Shown: piece by piece, positions 49,150-58,214 of the stretch
How the letters are laid out: every line of letters begins with the position of its first letter
Numbering within the stretch: position 1 is the stretch's first letter
NCBI RefSeq assembly: GCF_037943105.1
Contig: NZ_CP149803.1
Span: 1,922,001-1,986,000, forward strand
DNA: 64,000 nt
Source: Pseudomonas sp. TMP9
Lineage (GTDB): Bacteria; Pseudomonadota; Gammaproteobacteria; Pseudomonadales; Pseudomonadaceae
Direction of reading: 5' to 3'
Program-made: the position numbers and the translations under genes
Notes under the pieces: generated by a model
What the model saw: the letters and a program-made list of their open reading frames with translations, nothing else
What the model was told of the DNA's origin: nothing
Database searches by the model: none

Positions 49150-49955
49150 GCAAACGCACTGCAGTGATCAGTCTGCTGGCTTTGCTGCCATTGAGCATGC
49201 TGCACGCCGCCGAACTGACCCTGGAGCTGGGTAACGGCAGCCAGAGCCTGAGCAGCGCCCAACTGCTCGCCCACCCACAGGCGCAAACCGTCGAGATCAA
49301 CAACGACGTCAGCTACAAGCGCAGCATGCATTACCGCGCCATACCACTGGTAGCGCTGCTGGAAGGCGTGCAACTCGGTGATCACCTGCAGCTGGTGGCC
49401 AGCGACGGCTTTGCCGCCGAACTGCCCGCTGCGCCTGTGCTGAGCAAAACTGGTAGCCAAGCTTGGCTGGCCATCGAAGACCCAGCGCAGCCCTGGCCCG
49501 CCCTCGGTAACGGCAAAGCCAGCGCCGGACCGTTTTACCTGGTCTGGCAAAACCCAGCAGCCAGTCAGATTGGCCCGGAGCAATGGCCGTTCCAACTCGT
49601 CGCCATTCGCAAACTGGCCCCAGTGGCGCAGCGCTTCCCACTGCTGCTTCCCGCTGCCGACGCCAGCCCAGCGGTGCAAGCAGGCTTTGCCCAGTACCAG
49701 AAGAATTGCATGGCCTGTCACCGCCTGAACGGTGCTGGCGACTCGCAATTCGGCCCGGATCTGAACATCCCGCACAACCCGACCGAGTATTTCAGGGGCA
49801 ACTTTCTTACCCGCTATATCCGCGACCCACAGAGCTTGCGTCGCTGGCCGCAAGGCAAGATGCCGGGGTTTGCGGTTGAGGTGTTAAGTGACAAGGCGCT
49901 GGGGGAATTGGTTGAGTATTTGCGGCATATGGCGGGGAGGAAGGTGAAGCCTTAA
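49146..49955 (+). CDS. Exported cytochrome c with oxidoreductase-like N-terminal domain
   Basis: A 269-residue periplasmic protein. After a signal peptide (LLALLPLSMLHAAE), residues 25-160 resemble the substrate/cofactor-binding fold of sulfite-oxidase-type molybdopterin enzymes (YRAIPLVALLEGVQLGDHLQL), but with no obvious cofactor ligand that I can name. The C-terminal domain is a class I cytochrome c with CMACH at residues 188-192 and a Met ligand in GKMPGFAVEVLSD. The start is a TTG that overlaps the rhodanese stop (TTGA at 49146-49149), so the two are coupled. Confidence 0.8.
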   Translation: MSKRTAVISLLALLPLSMLHAAELTLELGNGSQSLSSAQLLAHPQAQTVEINNDVSYKRSMHYRAIPLVALLEGVQLGDHLQLVASDGFAAELPAAPVLSKTGSQAWLAIEDPAQPWPALGNGKASAGPFYLVWQNPAASQIGPEQWPFQLVAIRKLAPVAQRFPLLLPAADASPAVQAGFAQYQKNCMACHRLNGAGDSQFGPDLNIPHNPTEYFRGNFLTRYIRDPQSLRRWPQGKMPGFAVEVLSDKALGELVEYLRHMAGRKVKP

Positions 49956-50084
49956 GGGCTTTGTGCGGGGCAGCCGCATTGATCGACCAAGACCGGAGGA
50001 TGGGTTGAACAATGTGACACCCATCCCACCTCCTGCATCTATGCAATCGCCTCCCGCAAGCGGACAGAGAGGCTGAAGAGCGGC

Positions 50085-50882
50085 CTACTGCTGTTGCACC
50101 CGAATCACCGGTGCTACCTCCACCTGCGCGTGCATCTGCTCGATGCCGCCACCACGGCGCATGCCGCGTACCGGGCAGGCATCCAGATAATCCAGGCCCA
50201 CTGCCAACTTCAAATGCCGCTCCGGTTTGGCCAGGCAGTTGGTTACGTCAAAGCTGTACCAAGCACCATCCAGCCAGGCTTCGGCCCAGGCGTGGCTGGC
50301 CAGATGGTCTTCGCTGTCGGTAAACAGATAACCCGAAACATAACGCGCTGGAACACCCAGGCTGCGCGCGCAGGCGAGAAAGGCGTGAGCGTGATCCTGG
50401 CAGACACCCCTGCCGCCGGCGAAGGCCTCGCTGGCGCTGGTTTCCACGGCGGTGGTGCCGGGCTGGTAGCTGATGTGTGCATTCAGTGCGTACATCAGGT
50501 CGATCAGGCCGCTGCGGTCAGCGCGGCTGTGGCTTTGCAACTGGGCGAACTCGCGCAGGGCGGCATCGGCTTCGGTCAGGCGGGTAAAGCGCAGAAACGG
50601 CCAGGCCGACTGGCTTTCGTGCTCGGCTTCACGGGCCTCGTCGATCTCCACCTGACCCCGCGCGCCGATGACGATGGATTCGTGAGGTTCATCCATCGTC
50701 AGCACGTGCAGGATATTGCCGTAGGGGTCAATCTGCGCACGCACCGGGCGCGGCAAACTTAATGCCCAGCTGAGCACGTGCTGTCGCTCACTGTCGTGCG
50801 GGGTCATGCGTAAATACTGGATGCTGTTGCGTACCTGATCTTCATAACGATAGGTAGTGTCGTGGCTGATTGACAGTCTCAT
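50085..50882 (-). CDS. Transglutaminase-like cysteine peptidase-fold protein
   Basis: A 265-residue protein: an N-terminal beta domain (SISHDTTYRYEDQVRNSIQYLRM) followed by a transglutaminase core with Cys in GRGVCQDHAHAFLACARSL, His in ASHAWAEAWLDG and Asp in YSFDVTN. GGAGGTCGC precedes its ATG. Its start overlaps the stop of the alpha-E gene (ATGA at 50879-50882). It is the third member of a coupled triad with alpha-E and ATP-grasp. Family members are often proposed to act as peptidases or isopeptide-forming enzymes on the ligation product. Confidence 0.92.
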   Translation of the reverse strand: MRLSISHDTTYRYEDQVRNSIQYLRMTPHDSERQHVLSWALSLPRPVRAQIDPYGNILHVLTMDEPHESIVIGARGQVEIDEAREAEHESQSAWPFLRFTRLTEADAALREFAQLQSHSRADRSGLIDLMYALNAHISYQPGTTAVETSASEAFAGGRGVCQDHAHAFLACARSLGVPARYVSGYLFTDSEDHLASHAWAEAWLDGAWYSFDVTNCLAKPERHLKLAVGLDYLDACPVRGMRRGGGIEQMHAQVEVAPVIRVQQQ

Positions 50883-51829
50883 GCGACCTCCAGGTAGGAA
50901 CTTTGGATGGCTTGACCTAGCTGGCGAACCAGCAGGATGAAATCGGTGAGCCAAGCGTGCAGGCCCTCGTCGAGCACCTCTTCAATGCTGGTGTAACGCA
51001 GCCGCGCTTCCAGCTCGGCGGCCAAACGCTGGGCTGGGCGGCCGTTGTCGCCGGGCAGGCTGGCGAGCATCAGGTTGAGCTCGTCCATGCAGGCACGCAG
51101 CGAGCGCGGTATGTCGGCGCGCAGCAACAACAGTTCAGAGACTTTGCGCGTATCAGGCGAGCCGCGGTAGATCTCGGCAAACGCCTCGAATGACGATAAT
51201 GCGCGCAATAGCGCAGTCCACTGGTAGTAGCTGCGGGCTGGGCGACCGTCGATTTCGTCGATGTCTTCGCCGAGCATTTCATAGCGCGCATCGATCAGGC
51301 GCAGGGTGTTATCGGCGCGTTCGATAAAGGTGCCCAGACGGATAAAGCGGTACGGGTCGCCGCGCATGATGGTGCCGAAGGTGGCGCCACGAAACAGGTG
51401 CGAGCGCTCTTTGACCCACTCACAGAAGCGGCTGATGCCGTAACGGCCCAGGCCCTGTTCGGCGATGCCGCGAATCTCCAGCCAAGTGGCATTGATGTTT
51501 TCCCACATATCGGCGGTGATTCGCCCGCGCACGGCGTGAGCGTTACTGCGCGCGGCCTGCAGGCAGCAATAAATACTCCCCGGATTGCTCGCATCCAAAG
51601 CAAAGAAATTCAGCATGCGCTCGGCATGCATCGGACCGTGACGCTCTAGGTAGTCGTCAAGGGTGCCGGTAATCAATAGTGGCAAGGCAAGCTCTTCCAG
51701 ACCATCGCCACGGCCGTCTTGCGGCATCAGTGACAGCGAATAGCTAACATCCAGCATGCGCGCGAGGTTTTCTGCACGCTCTAGGTAGCGCGACATCCAG
51801 TACAAATCTGAGGCGGTACGACTCAGCAT
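50879..51829 (-). CDS. Alpha-E domain (DUF403) protein
   Basis: A protein of about 316 residues, almost entirely alpha-helical, of the alpha-E family (N-terminus LSRTASDLYWMSRYLERAEN is diagnostic). No catalytic motif is known; members occur only alongside the circularly permuted ATP-grasp. GGAGG precedes the ATG at 51829, which overlaps the 3' end of the ATP-grasp gene by 7 bases. It probably acts as an accessory or substrate-handling subunit. Confidence 0.92.
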   Translation of the reverse strand: MLSRTASDLYWMSRYLERAENLARMLDVSYSLSLMPQDGRGDGLEELALPLLITGTLDDYLERHGPMHAERMLNFFALDASNPGSIYCCLQAARSNAHAVRGRITADMWENINATWLEIRGIAEQGLGRYGISRFCEWVKERSHLFRGATFGTIMRGDPYRFIRLGTFIERADNTLRLIDARYEMLGEDIDEIDGRPARSYYQWTALLRALSSFEAFAEIYRGSPDTRKVSELLLLRADIPRSLRACMDELNLMLASLPGDNGRPAQRLAAELEARLRYTSIEEVLDEGLHAWLTDFILLVRQLGQAIQSSYLEVA

Positions 51830-53241
51830 GATGAATCCTCCACTACCCACGTGTCTTTGGTGCCGCCACCTTGGGACGAGTTGACCACCAGCGAACCGTC
51901 GCGCAGGGCCACGCGGGTGAGTCCGCCTGGGACGATGCGGGTTTCCTTGCCGGACAGAACGAAAGGACGCAAGTCGATATGCCGTGGCGCGATACCGCGC
52001 TCAACAAAGGTCGGGCAGGTTGACAGGCACAGCGTCGGCTGGGCGATATAGGCCTCAGGCTTAGCGATCAGACGGGCGCGAAAATCTTCGATTTCGGCCT
52101 TGGTGGCCGCGGGGCCAACCAGCATGCCGTAGCCGCCGGAGCCTTGGGTTTCTTTGACCACCAAGTGTTCAAGATTGGCCAGCACGTGAGATAACTCGGA
52201 CGGTTTGCGGCACTGAAAGGTTGGCACGTTTTTCAGAATCGGCTCTTCACTCAGGTAGAAGCGGATCATGTCGTCGACATAGGGGTAGATGGATTTATCG
52301 TCCGCCACCCCAGTGCCAATGGCATTGGCCAGCACCACATTGCCACTGCGGTAGCACGCCAACAGGCCGGGCACACCGAGCATGGAGTCTGGGTTGAAGG
52401 CCAATGGGTCGAGGAAGGCATCGTCAAGACGGCGGTAAATCACATCCACCTGTTTAGCGCCCGAGGTGGTGCGCATAAACAGCTTGTCGTCGCGCACGAA
52501 CAGGTCGGCACCCTCGACCAACTCCACACCCATTTCGCGGGAGAGAAAGGCGTGCTCAAAATAGGCGCTGTTGAAGCGCCCCGGTGTCAGTACCACTACA
52601 TTGGGGTTATCCAGTGGGCTGGAGGACTTGAGGGTATCGAGCAATAGATTGGGGTAATGATCAATCGGCGCCACGCGCTGGGCGGCGAACAATTCAGGAA
52701 ACAGACGCATCATCATCTTGCGGTCTTCGAGCATATAGCTGACGCCGCTGGGGGTGCGCAGGTTGTCTTCGAGCACGTAGTAGCTGCCATCGCCGTCACG
52801 CACCAAGTCGACGCCTGCGATGTGCGCGTACAGGTCGCGGTGCAGGTTAAGGCCCTGCATGGCGATCTGGTAGCCCTCGTTAGCCAGTACCTGCTCGGCG
52901 GGAATGATCCCAGCTTTGAGGATGCGCTGGTCGTGGTAAAGGTCGGCGAGAAACATGTTCAGCGCCTGCACGCGCTGGATGCAGCCCCGCTCGACAATGC
53001 GCCATTCACTGGCCGGAATGCTGCGCGGGATGATGTCGAACGGGATCAACCGCTCGGTGCCTTGATCATCGCCATACAGGGTGAACGTAATGCCCGCACG
53101 ATGGAACAGTAGGTCAGCTTCACGGCGGCGCTGTGCCAGAAGTTCCTCTGGGGTATCCGCTAACCAGCGGGAAAACGCTTGATAGTGCGGGCGGACAACG
53201 CCACTCGCGTCATACATCTCATCATAAAAGCTGCGGGCCAT
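51823..53241 (-). CDS. Circularly permuted ATP-grasp ligase (type 2)
   Basis: A 472-residue protein of the CP_ATPgrasp family (formerly DUF404/DUF407). Visible features include the N-terminal YDEMYDASGVVRPHYQAF, the 'FLADLYHDQRIL' segment, the ATP-site 'VVKETQGSGGYGMLVGP' and 'PRHIDLRPFVLSG'. The fold predicts an ATP-dependent carboxylate-amine ligase joining amino acids or peptides. AAGGAG precedes the ATG. It heads the triad, and a promoter should lie in the AT-rich gap 53242-53471. The substrate is unknown for the family. Confidence 0.92.
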   Translation of the reverse strand: MARSFYDEMYDASGVVRPHYQAFSRWLADTPEELLAQRRREADLLFHRAGITFTLYGDDQGTERLIPFDIIPRSIPASEWRIVERGCIQRVQALNMFLADLYHDQRILKAGIIPAEQVLANEGYQIAMQGLNLHRDLYAHIAGVDLVRDGDGSYYVLEDNLRTPSGVSYMLEDRKMMMRLFPELFAAQRVAPIDHYPNLLLDTLKSSSPLDNPNVVVLTPGRFNSAYFEHAFLSREMGVELVEGADLFVRDDKLFMRTTSGAKQVDVIYRRLDDAFLDPLAFNPDSMLGVPGLLACYRSGNVVLANAIGTGVADDKSIYPYVDDMIRFYLSEEPILKNVPTFQCRKPSELSHVLANLEHLVVKETQGSGGYGMLVGPAATKAEIEDFRARLIAKPEAYIAQPTLCLSTCPTFVERGIAPRHIDLRPFVLSGKETRIVPGGLTRVALRDGSLVVNSSQGGGTKDTWVVEDSSC

Positions 53242-53471
53242 GCCGTACTCCTTGTCACCCGGACATGGAATCGGCTTTGCAAAGCTCGCGCCACACAGTA
53301 AAAATGTTTTAAATCAGTATGTTAAGTATTTATCAGACGAGGGACGCACCAAGCCGGAGCGTAATCGTGACCTGCAGGGCGCGGGGCGCGCCATTTTAAG
53401 TCGTCAGCGGGCTAAGGCATGTGGCTTTACGCAGGTGGTAGAGGAGCAAAGTATCAGCCCGCTTAACGACG

Positions 53472-54179
53472 TCATAACTCAGCCAGCTGGAGCCAATGTC
53501 GATAGAAGCCTTCAGCGACTCGGTTCAACTCCATGACCTTGGCCGGCAGGTCTTCAAGCATCTGCGCTCTGCTCTGCTGGCTCGGTTGGCTGGCATCAAG
53601 CAAGTGGTGCCAATCGTCTAGCCATTGGCGCACTAAGGCTTCGTTCATTTCCGGATGGCCCTGCAGGGCTAACAGCTTGTCACCCCAGGCAAACGCTTGG
53701 TTGCTGCACCAAGGGCTACTGAGTAAGGGCTGCGCACCATCTGGGATAGCAAAACTGTCACCATGCCACTGAAACATCGGAAAGGTTTCGGGCAGATGGG
53801 CCAGCCACGGGCTGGGTGCGGCCTGATCGAGCCGCCTAAGCGGCTGCCAGCCACTTTCGGTAAAGAGCACGCGCTGGACTTCCGCGCCCAACGCCTTGGC
53901 CAGTAACTGGCCGCCCAGGCAGTGACCGATCAGCGGGATATCGCGTTGGATAAAATGCTGCAGCGCGGCCACTTCAGGCTCAATCCAAGCAAGCGGGTCA
54001 TTCACGCTCATTGGCCCGCCCATAATGGCCACGGCCTTGGGGCGGTCGAGGTCGATGCTCTCCAGTTCGCCCAAATCGACGCGCAACACGGTAAAAGAGT
54101 GGCCAGCCTGCTCCAGCATCTTGGCGAGGTGGGCCGGTGGACAGTAATCAATGTGAGTCAAAATCAGAATATCGGTCAT
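53472..54179 (-). CDS. Class I glutamine amidotransferase-like protein (second copy)
   Basis: A 235-residue GATase-1 protein with Cys in PLIGHCLGGQLLAKALG and His-Glu in LALQGHPEMNEAL; both catalytic features are intact. The ATG at 54179 is chosen; the frame extends to 54290. It is unrelated in detail to the GATase at 43311. It lies upstream of the ATP-grasp triad on the same strand, 230 bases away, so a functional link is possible but unproven. Confidence 0.85.
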   Translation of the reverse strand: MTDILILTHIDYCPPAHLAKMLEQAGHSFTVLRVDLGELESIDLDRPKAVAIMGGPMSVNDPLAWIEPEVAALQHFIQRDIPLIGHCLGGQLLAKALGAEVQRVLFTESGWQPLRRLDQAAPSPWLAHLPETFPMFQWHGDSFAIPDGAQPLLSSPWCSNQAFAWGDKLLALQGHPEMNEALVRQWLDDWHHLLDASQPSQQSRAQMLEDLPAKVMELNRVAEGFYRHWLQLAEL

Positions 54180-54290
54180 GCGCCAAGTCTGAAGCAAAGC
54201 GCAGGCTGGGGTCGAGGGGCGATTGATTGGGCGTGAGATAGCGAGGTAGAAATGACACCGGCCAGCATATGGCTGGCCGGTGTATGGCAC

Positions 54291-54626
54291 TCAGGGCTGT
54301 CTGACCTCCTGGGTTACGCCCCAACCATCCAGCTTGCCACCAAGCGGTAGCACAACCGACTCCAGATCATGCTCAAAGTCGTCAATACCATGGTGAGTGG
54401 CGAACATAACTTTACTGACTTGTAGGTGCCAAACACCGTCATCACGCTCGGTTACGAGGGCGTGAAGCGACTCACCGCGAAAGTTACGGGTGGCCTGACG
54501 GGCTCGCGCCTCATCCGGAAAAAGTGCATAAAACTCGATGGGATGGAAGCTGGCAAAGTCGAAACCACCCTCCTTCATCCGCCGTAAAACGCCATTGCTA
54601 GCATCATCGTGCAAGGCTGTGCTCAT
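54291..54626 (-). CDS. RraB-family (RNase E regulator-like) protein
   Basis: A 111-residue acidic protein. It resembles the RraB fold: HPIEFYALFPDEARARQAT, then WHLQVSKVMFATHHGIDDFE, and the diagnostic LGGKLDGWGV near the C-terminus. RraB in E. coli binds and inhibits RNase E. Sequence agreement is moderate, so the regulatory target is inferred. GGAGATCACGTT precedes the ATG. Confidence 0.7.
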   Translation of the reverse strand: MSTALHDDASNGVLRRMKEGGFDFASFHPIEFYALFPDEARARQATRNFRGESLHALVTERDDGVWHLQVSKVMFATHHGIDDFEHDLESVVLPLGGKLDGWGVTQEVRQP

Positions 54627-54751
54627 AACGTGATCTCCTCAGGCGATGGATAAATTTACAGGACGCTAAAGAACCAACTCAATGTCGATACTGCAGTGCG
54701 AGAACCTGATAAACGCTTTCCAGTTGCTACCGCTTGAGCTTCAGCGATGTC

Positions 54752-54801
54752 GCGGCACCCTTAGCAGTGCCGCCCGAGAGTCAAGCGATTAGATCGCTTG
54801 A
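54752..54801. repeat. Two adjacent intergenic hairpins
   Basis: Within the 304-base gap between the RraB-like gene and the SDR gene lie GCGGCAC/GTGCCGC (54752-54758 and 54767-54773) and, 7 bases later, a perfect 9-base stem TCAAGCGAT/ATCGCTTGA (54781-54789 and 54793-54801) with a 3-base loop. Neither has a T run, so they may be part of a small RNA or a protein-binding site. The rest of the gap (54627-54930) shows no ORF. Confidence 0.5.
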
Positions 54802-54911
54802 GGTGCCATAGCCAGACCCGAAAGCAGGACCGGTTAACGCAGGCCTAAGCAGAGTGCCCAAGCCTGAAGCGCTGTTTGCAGATTAGTCCTATCGATCGGG
54901 GTTTGCCCAGC

Positions 54912-54946
54912 AAAAAATAGACAAGCTCGCTCAGTCACGACTGAGC
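54912..54946 (-). terminator. Terminator of the SDR operon
   Basis: Hairpin GCTCAGT-CACG-ACTGAGC (54929-54946) includes the SDR stop codon, with a run of six T residues downstream on the minus strand. Confidence 0.55.
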
Positions 54947-55692
54947 CAGGCCATGATCCGTCGAGTTATCCAAGCGGGTGTCAGCTGGCCAAATCCGTAC
55001 AACAACTTGAACTGCAGGCTAATGGGCCGATGCACCTTGCTGTGCTGCGCTTGCTCCCAGGCAGCTTGAGCCACCGCCTGCGCCTCAAGATTGACGCCTA
55101 AGCGGCGCAAAACTGGGGCTTTAAACCGCTGATTACTGAGCATCGGCGTGCTCACAAATGGCGGCATCAAATCACCAACGCGAATGCCATATTTAGCCCA
55201 TTCCAGGTCCAACGCTTCACTCAGCGCGCGCACAGCGAATTTGGACGCCGAGTAACTGGCCAAATGCGGCACGCCATACAGCCCCGAGGCCGAACACATA
55301 TTGATCACCTGCGCCTGCGGCGTAGCTTTCAGGTAAGTGAAGGCCGCGTGCGTCATATTCAGCGTACCCAGCACGTTGATCTGCACAATGCGTGTATGCG
55401 CGCTGAGTTCAATTTCCTCGAAATGACCGCAGTGCAAAATCCCCGCGCTGTTAAACAGCAGGCGTAATTGGCCGCCGTGTAGGGCGCAGAAGCCCGCCAG
55501 TGCAGCCTTGACCGCCGCAGGGTCCGTCACATCCAGTTCAGCGTGCCACGCATTGCCCAGCTCTGCGGCTAACTCGGCCAGGGCTTGGGCATTTATATCC
55601 AGCAAACCCACCTGCCAACCGTGGCGATAAAACAACCGCGCGGTGGCCGCGCCAATACCTGAGGCTGCACCCGTAATTAAAATATTGCGCAT
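54931..55692 (-). CDS. Short-chain dehydrogenase/reductase
   Basis: A 253-residue SDR. The coenzyme motif is TGAASGIGAATARLF, the NxAG motif is NSAGIL, and the catalytic YxxxK is YSASKFA with the Ser in NMCSASG. Acidic Asp in LLDINA after beta-2 suggests NAD(H) over NADP(H). Its ATG overlaps the hydrolase stop (TGATG at 55690-55694). It is the last gene of an operon with the hydrolase and the monooxygenase. Confidence 0.9.
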   Translation of the reverse strand: MRNILITGAASGIGAATARLFYRHGWQVGLLDINAQALAELAAELGNAWHAELDVTDPAAVKAALAGFCALHGGQLRLLFNSAGILHCGHFEEIELSAHTRIVQINVLGTLNMTHAAFTYLKATPQAQVINMCSASGLYGVPHLASYSASKFAVRALSEALDLEWAKYGIRVGDLMPPFVSTPMLSNQRFKAPVLRRLGVNLEAQAVAQAAWEQAQHSKVHRPISLQFKLLYGFGQLTPAWITRRIMAWLSRD

Positions 55693-56642
55693 CAGCAGCC
55701 CCGGGCGCGCAGAAAATCTACCACTTCAGCCAAGGCGAAATCCGCTGCATTGAGCATGCCCGCGTGGGCCTGAAACACGTGCCACAAGCCCGGATAACGC
55801 TGCAAGCAGACATCCACACCCGCTGCCTTGGCCTTATCCGCAAAACGCAGGCTGTCGTTACGCAATATTTCGTCTTCACCCACCTGAATAAGCACCGGTG
55901 CCAAGTCATGCAGATCAGCAAACTGCGGTGATAAACCGGGATCGTCGTGCGCTACATCAGCCGGGCAATACAGCGCCAGCGCTTGCTCCACCCATTTATG
56001 GTTAATCAACGGATCACCAGCCGGCGGTTCATGTAAGTGGCTGCCGGTAAAATCAGTCACCGGGGAAAAACACACCAGCGCCGCCGGTTGCGGCAAACCC
56101 CTATCACGCAAGCGCAAACTGGTGATCAAGCTCAGGTTGCCGCCGGCGGAATCACCACCGATAACGATGCGCGAAGGGCTGTAGCCCAAGTCGATTAACG
56201 CTTGAAACGCGGCCAAGGCATCGTCGCGCGCCGCGGGGTATTGATGCTCGGGCGCCAGGCGATAGTCCAAGGCGCACACATCCATTTGCCCGCGTTTAGC
56301 CAAGTTTGAGCAAATCGCCCGATGGGTATTCGCCCCGCCGATCAAAAAAGCACCGCCGTGCAGGTAGAGCATGACCGTGCTGCCACCACCCTGGGGTTTA
56401 TGCCACTCACACGAGCGCTCGCCTAGCATGCCGCTGCTACGGCTGACGCCACGTGGCGCTGGGCTGACGGCAGTCAACAGGCGCAACAACCCACGCTGCC
56501 CGGCAATGGGCATTGGCGGGCGCACCAAGCCACGGAACAATAGGCGCAGGCTGGTGCGCAATACACTGCGCAGGAAGGCTTGATCGGCGGCTGGCGGGGT
56601 GAATTCGGCGGCTGCAGTTTTAGCGGGTGCAATCATAGTCAT
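55692..56642 (-). CDS. HSL-type alpha/beta hydrolase (esterase)
   Basis: A 316-residue esterase of the hormone-sensitive-lipase family. The oxyanion motif HGGA occurs in YLHGGAFLIGG, the nucleophile Ser in VIGGDSAGGNLSL, then the Asp/His relay near 'GEDEILRND' and 'LWHVFQAH'. It overlaps the monooxygenase 3' end by 23 bases. In the pathway model it would hydrolyse the ester that a Baeyer-Villiger enzyme makes. Two in-frame ATGs (56642 and 56636) are possible. Confidence 0.92.
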   Translation of the reverse strand: MTMIAPAKTAAAEFTPPAADQAFLRSVLRTSLRLLFRGLVRPPMPIAGQRGLLRLLTAVSPAPRGVSRSSGMLGERSCEWHKPQGGGSTVMLYLHGGAFLIGGANTHRAICSNLAKRGQMDVCALDYRLAPEHQYPAARDDALAAFQALIDLGYSPSRIVIGGDSAGGNLSLITSLRLRDRGLPQPAALVCFSPVTDFTGSHLHEPPAGDPLINHKWVEQALALYCPADVAHDDPGLSPQFADLHDLAPVLIQVGEDEILRNDSLRFADKAKAAGVDVCLQRYPGLWHVFQAHAGMLNAADFALAEVVDFLRARGC

Positions 56643-58095
56643 TCAACTCCGGTGCGCGGGTTTGCAGGCGATAGGTGAAGGTATAGCCCGGCCAATTGTT
56701 GGTGCTTTTACCGGAGGCGGTTTTGTACCAGCTTGAGCAGCCCTGCTCCCAGATCGTGCGGTGTGAGCTGGCCTGGATCTGCTGATTAAAGCGCTGCTGC
56801 ACCGGCGCTTTTACATCCAGGTAACGCAGGCCCTGCTCGCGCAGTAAATCGAGGCAACCGAGTACGTAGCGGAACTGGCTTTCCAGCATGTAAATGATCG
56901 AGTTATGCCCCAAGTTGGTATTGGGGCCATAGAGAATAAACAGGTTGGGGAAACCGCTGACGCTAATGCCCTTATAAGCTTCTGCTCCATCTCGCCACGC
57001 CTGGTTCAGCTCTTGCCCGCCAAGCCCGGTGATGTGCATGGGCGCAAGAAAATCCGTAGCCGCAAAGCCGGTGCCATAGATCAGCACATCGCAGGGATGC
57101 TCACGGCCGTCAGCGGTGATGATGGCTGTTTCGCTCACGCGGCTGATCGCCTCGCTCACCACCGTTACATTGGGCTGCGCCAAGGCCGGGAAGTAGTCAT
57201 TGCTGATCAAAATACGCTTGCAGCCCATGGGGTAATCCGGCTGCAATTGCGCGCGCAAGTGCGGGTCACTGACTTGTTTATTGAGGTGGCGATCAAAGCT
57301 GAAGCGAAACAATTTCATCAGCCACGGCATGCTGATAAACGCCAGGCCACGCACCTCGTGATGCAAGTATTTGAGGCCACGGTCAATTTTTTGTAACCAG
57401 GGCATGCGCTGCATAAGCGCCAGCTCCCAAGGCCGGTACGTGCGGTCTGGTTTAGCCAGCACATAGGCCGGCGAGCGCTGGAACAGCTGCAACTGCGCCA
57501 CGTTGGGCTGGATTCTCGGGACAAACTGAATGGCCGATGCGCCGGTACCGATCACTGCCACGCGCTTGCCAATTAGATCCACGTCATGACGCCAGCGCGC
57601 CGAGTGAAAGGCCTCGCCAGCAAAGCGCTCAATACCGGGCAACGCCGGATAAGCCGGCTGGTTAAGTTGGCCACAGGCACTGATCAGAACCTGGGCGCTG
57701 AACGCTTCACCATTGCTCAGGGTTACCCGCCACAGGGCATCTGCTTCGTCAAACGCTGCCGTGGCCACCTCGGCATTACAACGGATACGTGAGCGCAGCT
57801 GATACTTGGCTACGCAGTCCAGCATGTAGCCGTGAATTTCCGCTTGGGGCGCGAATTTGCGGCTCCAGTTGGTTTTCGGCTCGAAGGAAAATGAATACAG
57901 GTGCGACGGCACATCGCACGCCGCGCCGGGATAGCTGTTATCACGCCACGTACCGCCAACCTCGGCGGCTTTTTCCAGCAGCAGAAAATCGTTGATACCG
58001 GCTTTTTGCAGCTGAATGGCCATGCCCAAGCCACCAAAACCGCTGCCAATAATCAGCACGCGTAATGAGGCTTGGTTCTGGGAGGTGTTGTGCAT
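56620..58095 (-). CDS. Flavin-containing Baeyer-Villiger-type monooxygenase
   Basis: A 491-residue FAD/NADPH monooxygenase. It has the FAD motif IIGSGFGGLGMAIQLQ, the NADPH motif VAVIGTGASAIQFVP, and the fingerprint FAGEAFHSARW (F-x-G-x3-H-x3-W), typical of Baeyer-Villiger enzymes that insert oxygen next to a ketone. With the downstream esterase and SDR it suggests a ketone-to-ester-to-acid and alcohol pathway. The AraC gene at 58215 is divergent, with 119 bases between them. Confidence 0.92.
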   Translation of the reverse strand: MHNTSQNQASLRVLIIGSGFGGLGMAIQLQKAGINDFLLLEKAAEVGGTWRDNSYPGAACDVPSHLYSFSFEPKTNWSRKFAPQAEIHGYMLDCVAKYQLRSRIRCNAEVATAAFDEADALWRVTLSNGEAFSAQVLISACGQLNQPAYPALPGIERFAGEAFHSARWRHDVDLIGKRVAVIGTGASAIQFVPRIQPNVAQLQLFQRSPAYVLAKPDRTYRPWELALMQRMPWLQKIDRGLKYLHHEVRGLAFISMPWLMKLFRFSFDRHLNKQVSDPHLRAQLQPDYPMGCKRILISNDYFPALAQPNVTVVSEAISRVSETAIITADGREHPCDVLIYGTGFAATDFLAPMHITGLGGQELNQAWRDGAEAYKGISVSGFPNLFILYGPNTNLGHNSIIYMLESQFRYVLGCLDLLREQGLRYLDVKAPVQQRFNQQIQASSHRTIWEQGCSSWYKTASGKSTNNWPGYTFTYRLQTRAPELNDYDCTR

Positions 58096-58214
58096 TGTTA
58101 GATCCCCAACCGCAAATAGTATCGATACAGCGATGCTACGTACCTGTCACTTGGCGAGTTATGGCATAGTCGGCCAATTGATTGTGACTTTCGGACAAAC
58201 GCCGCGGACAACGC

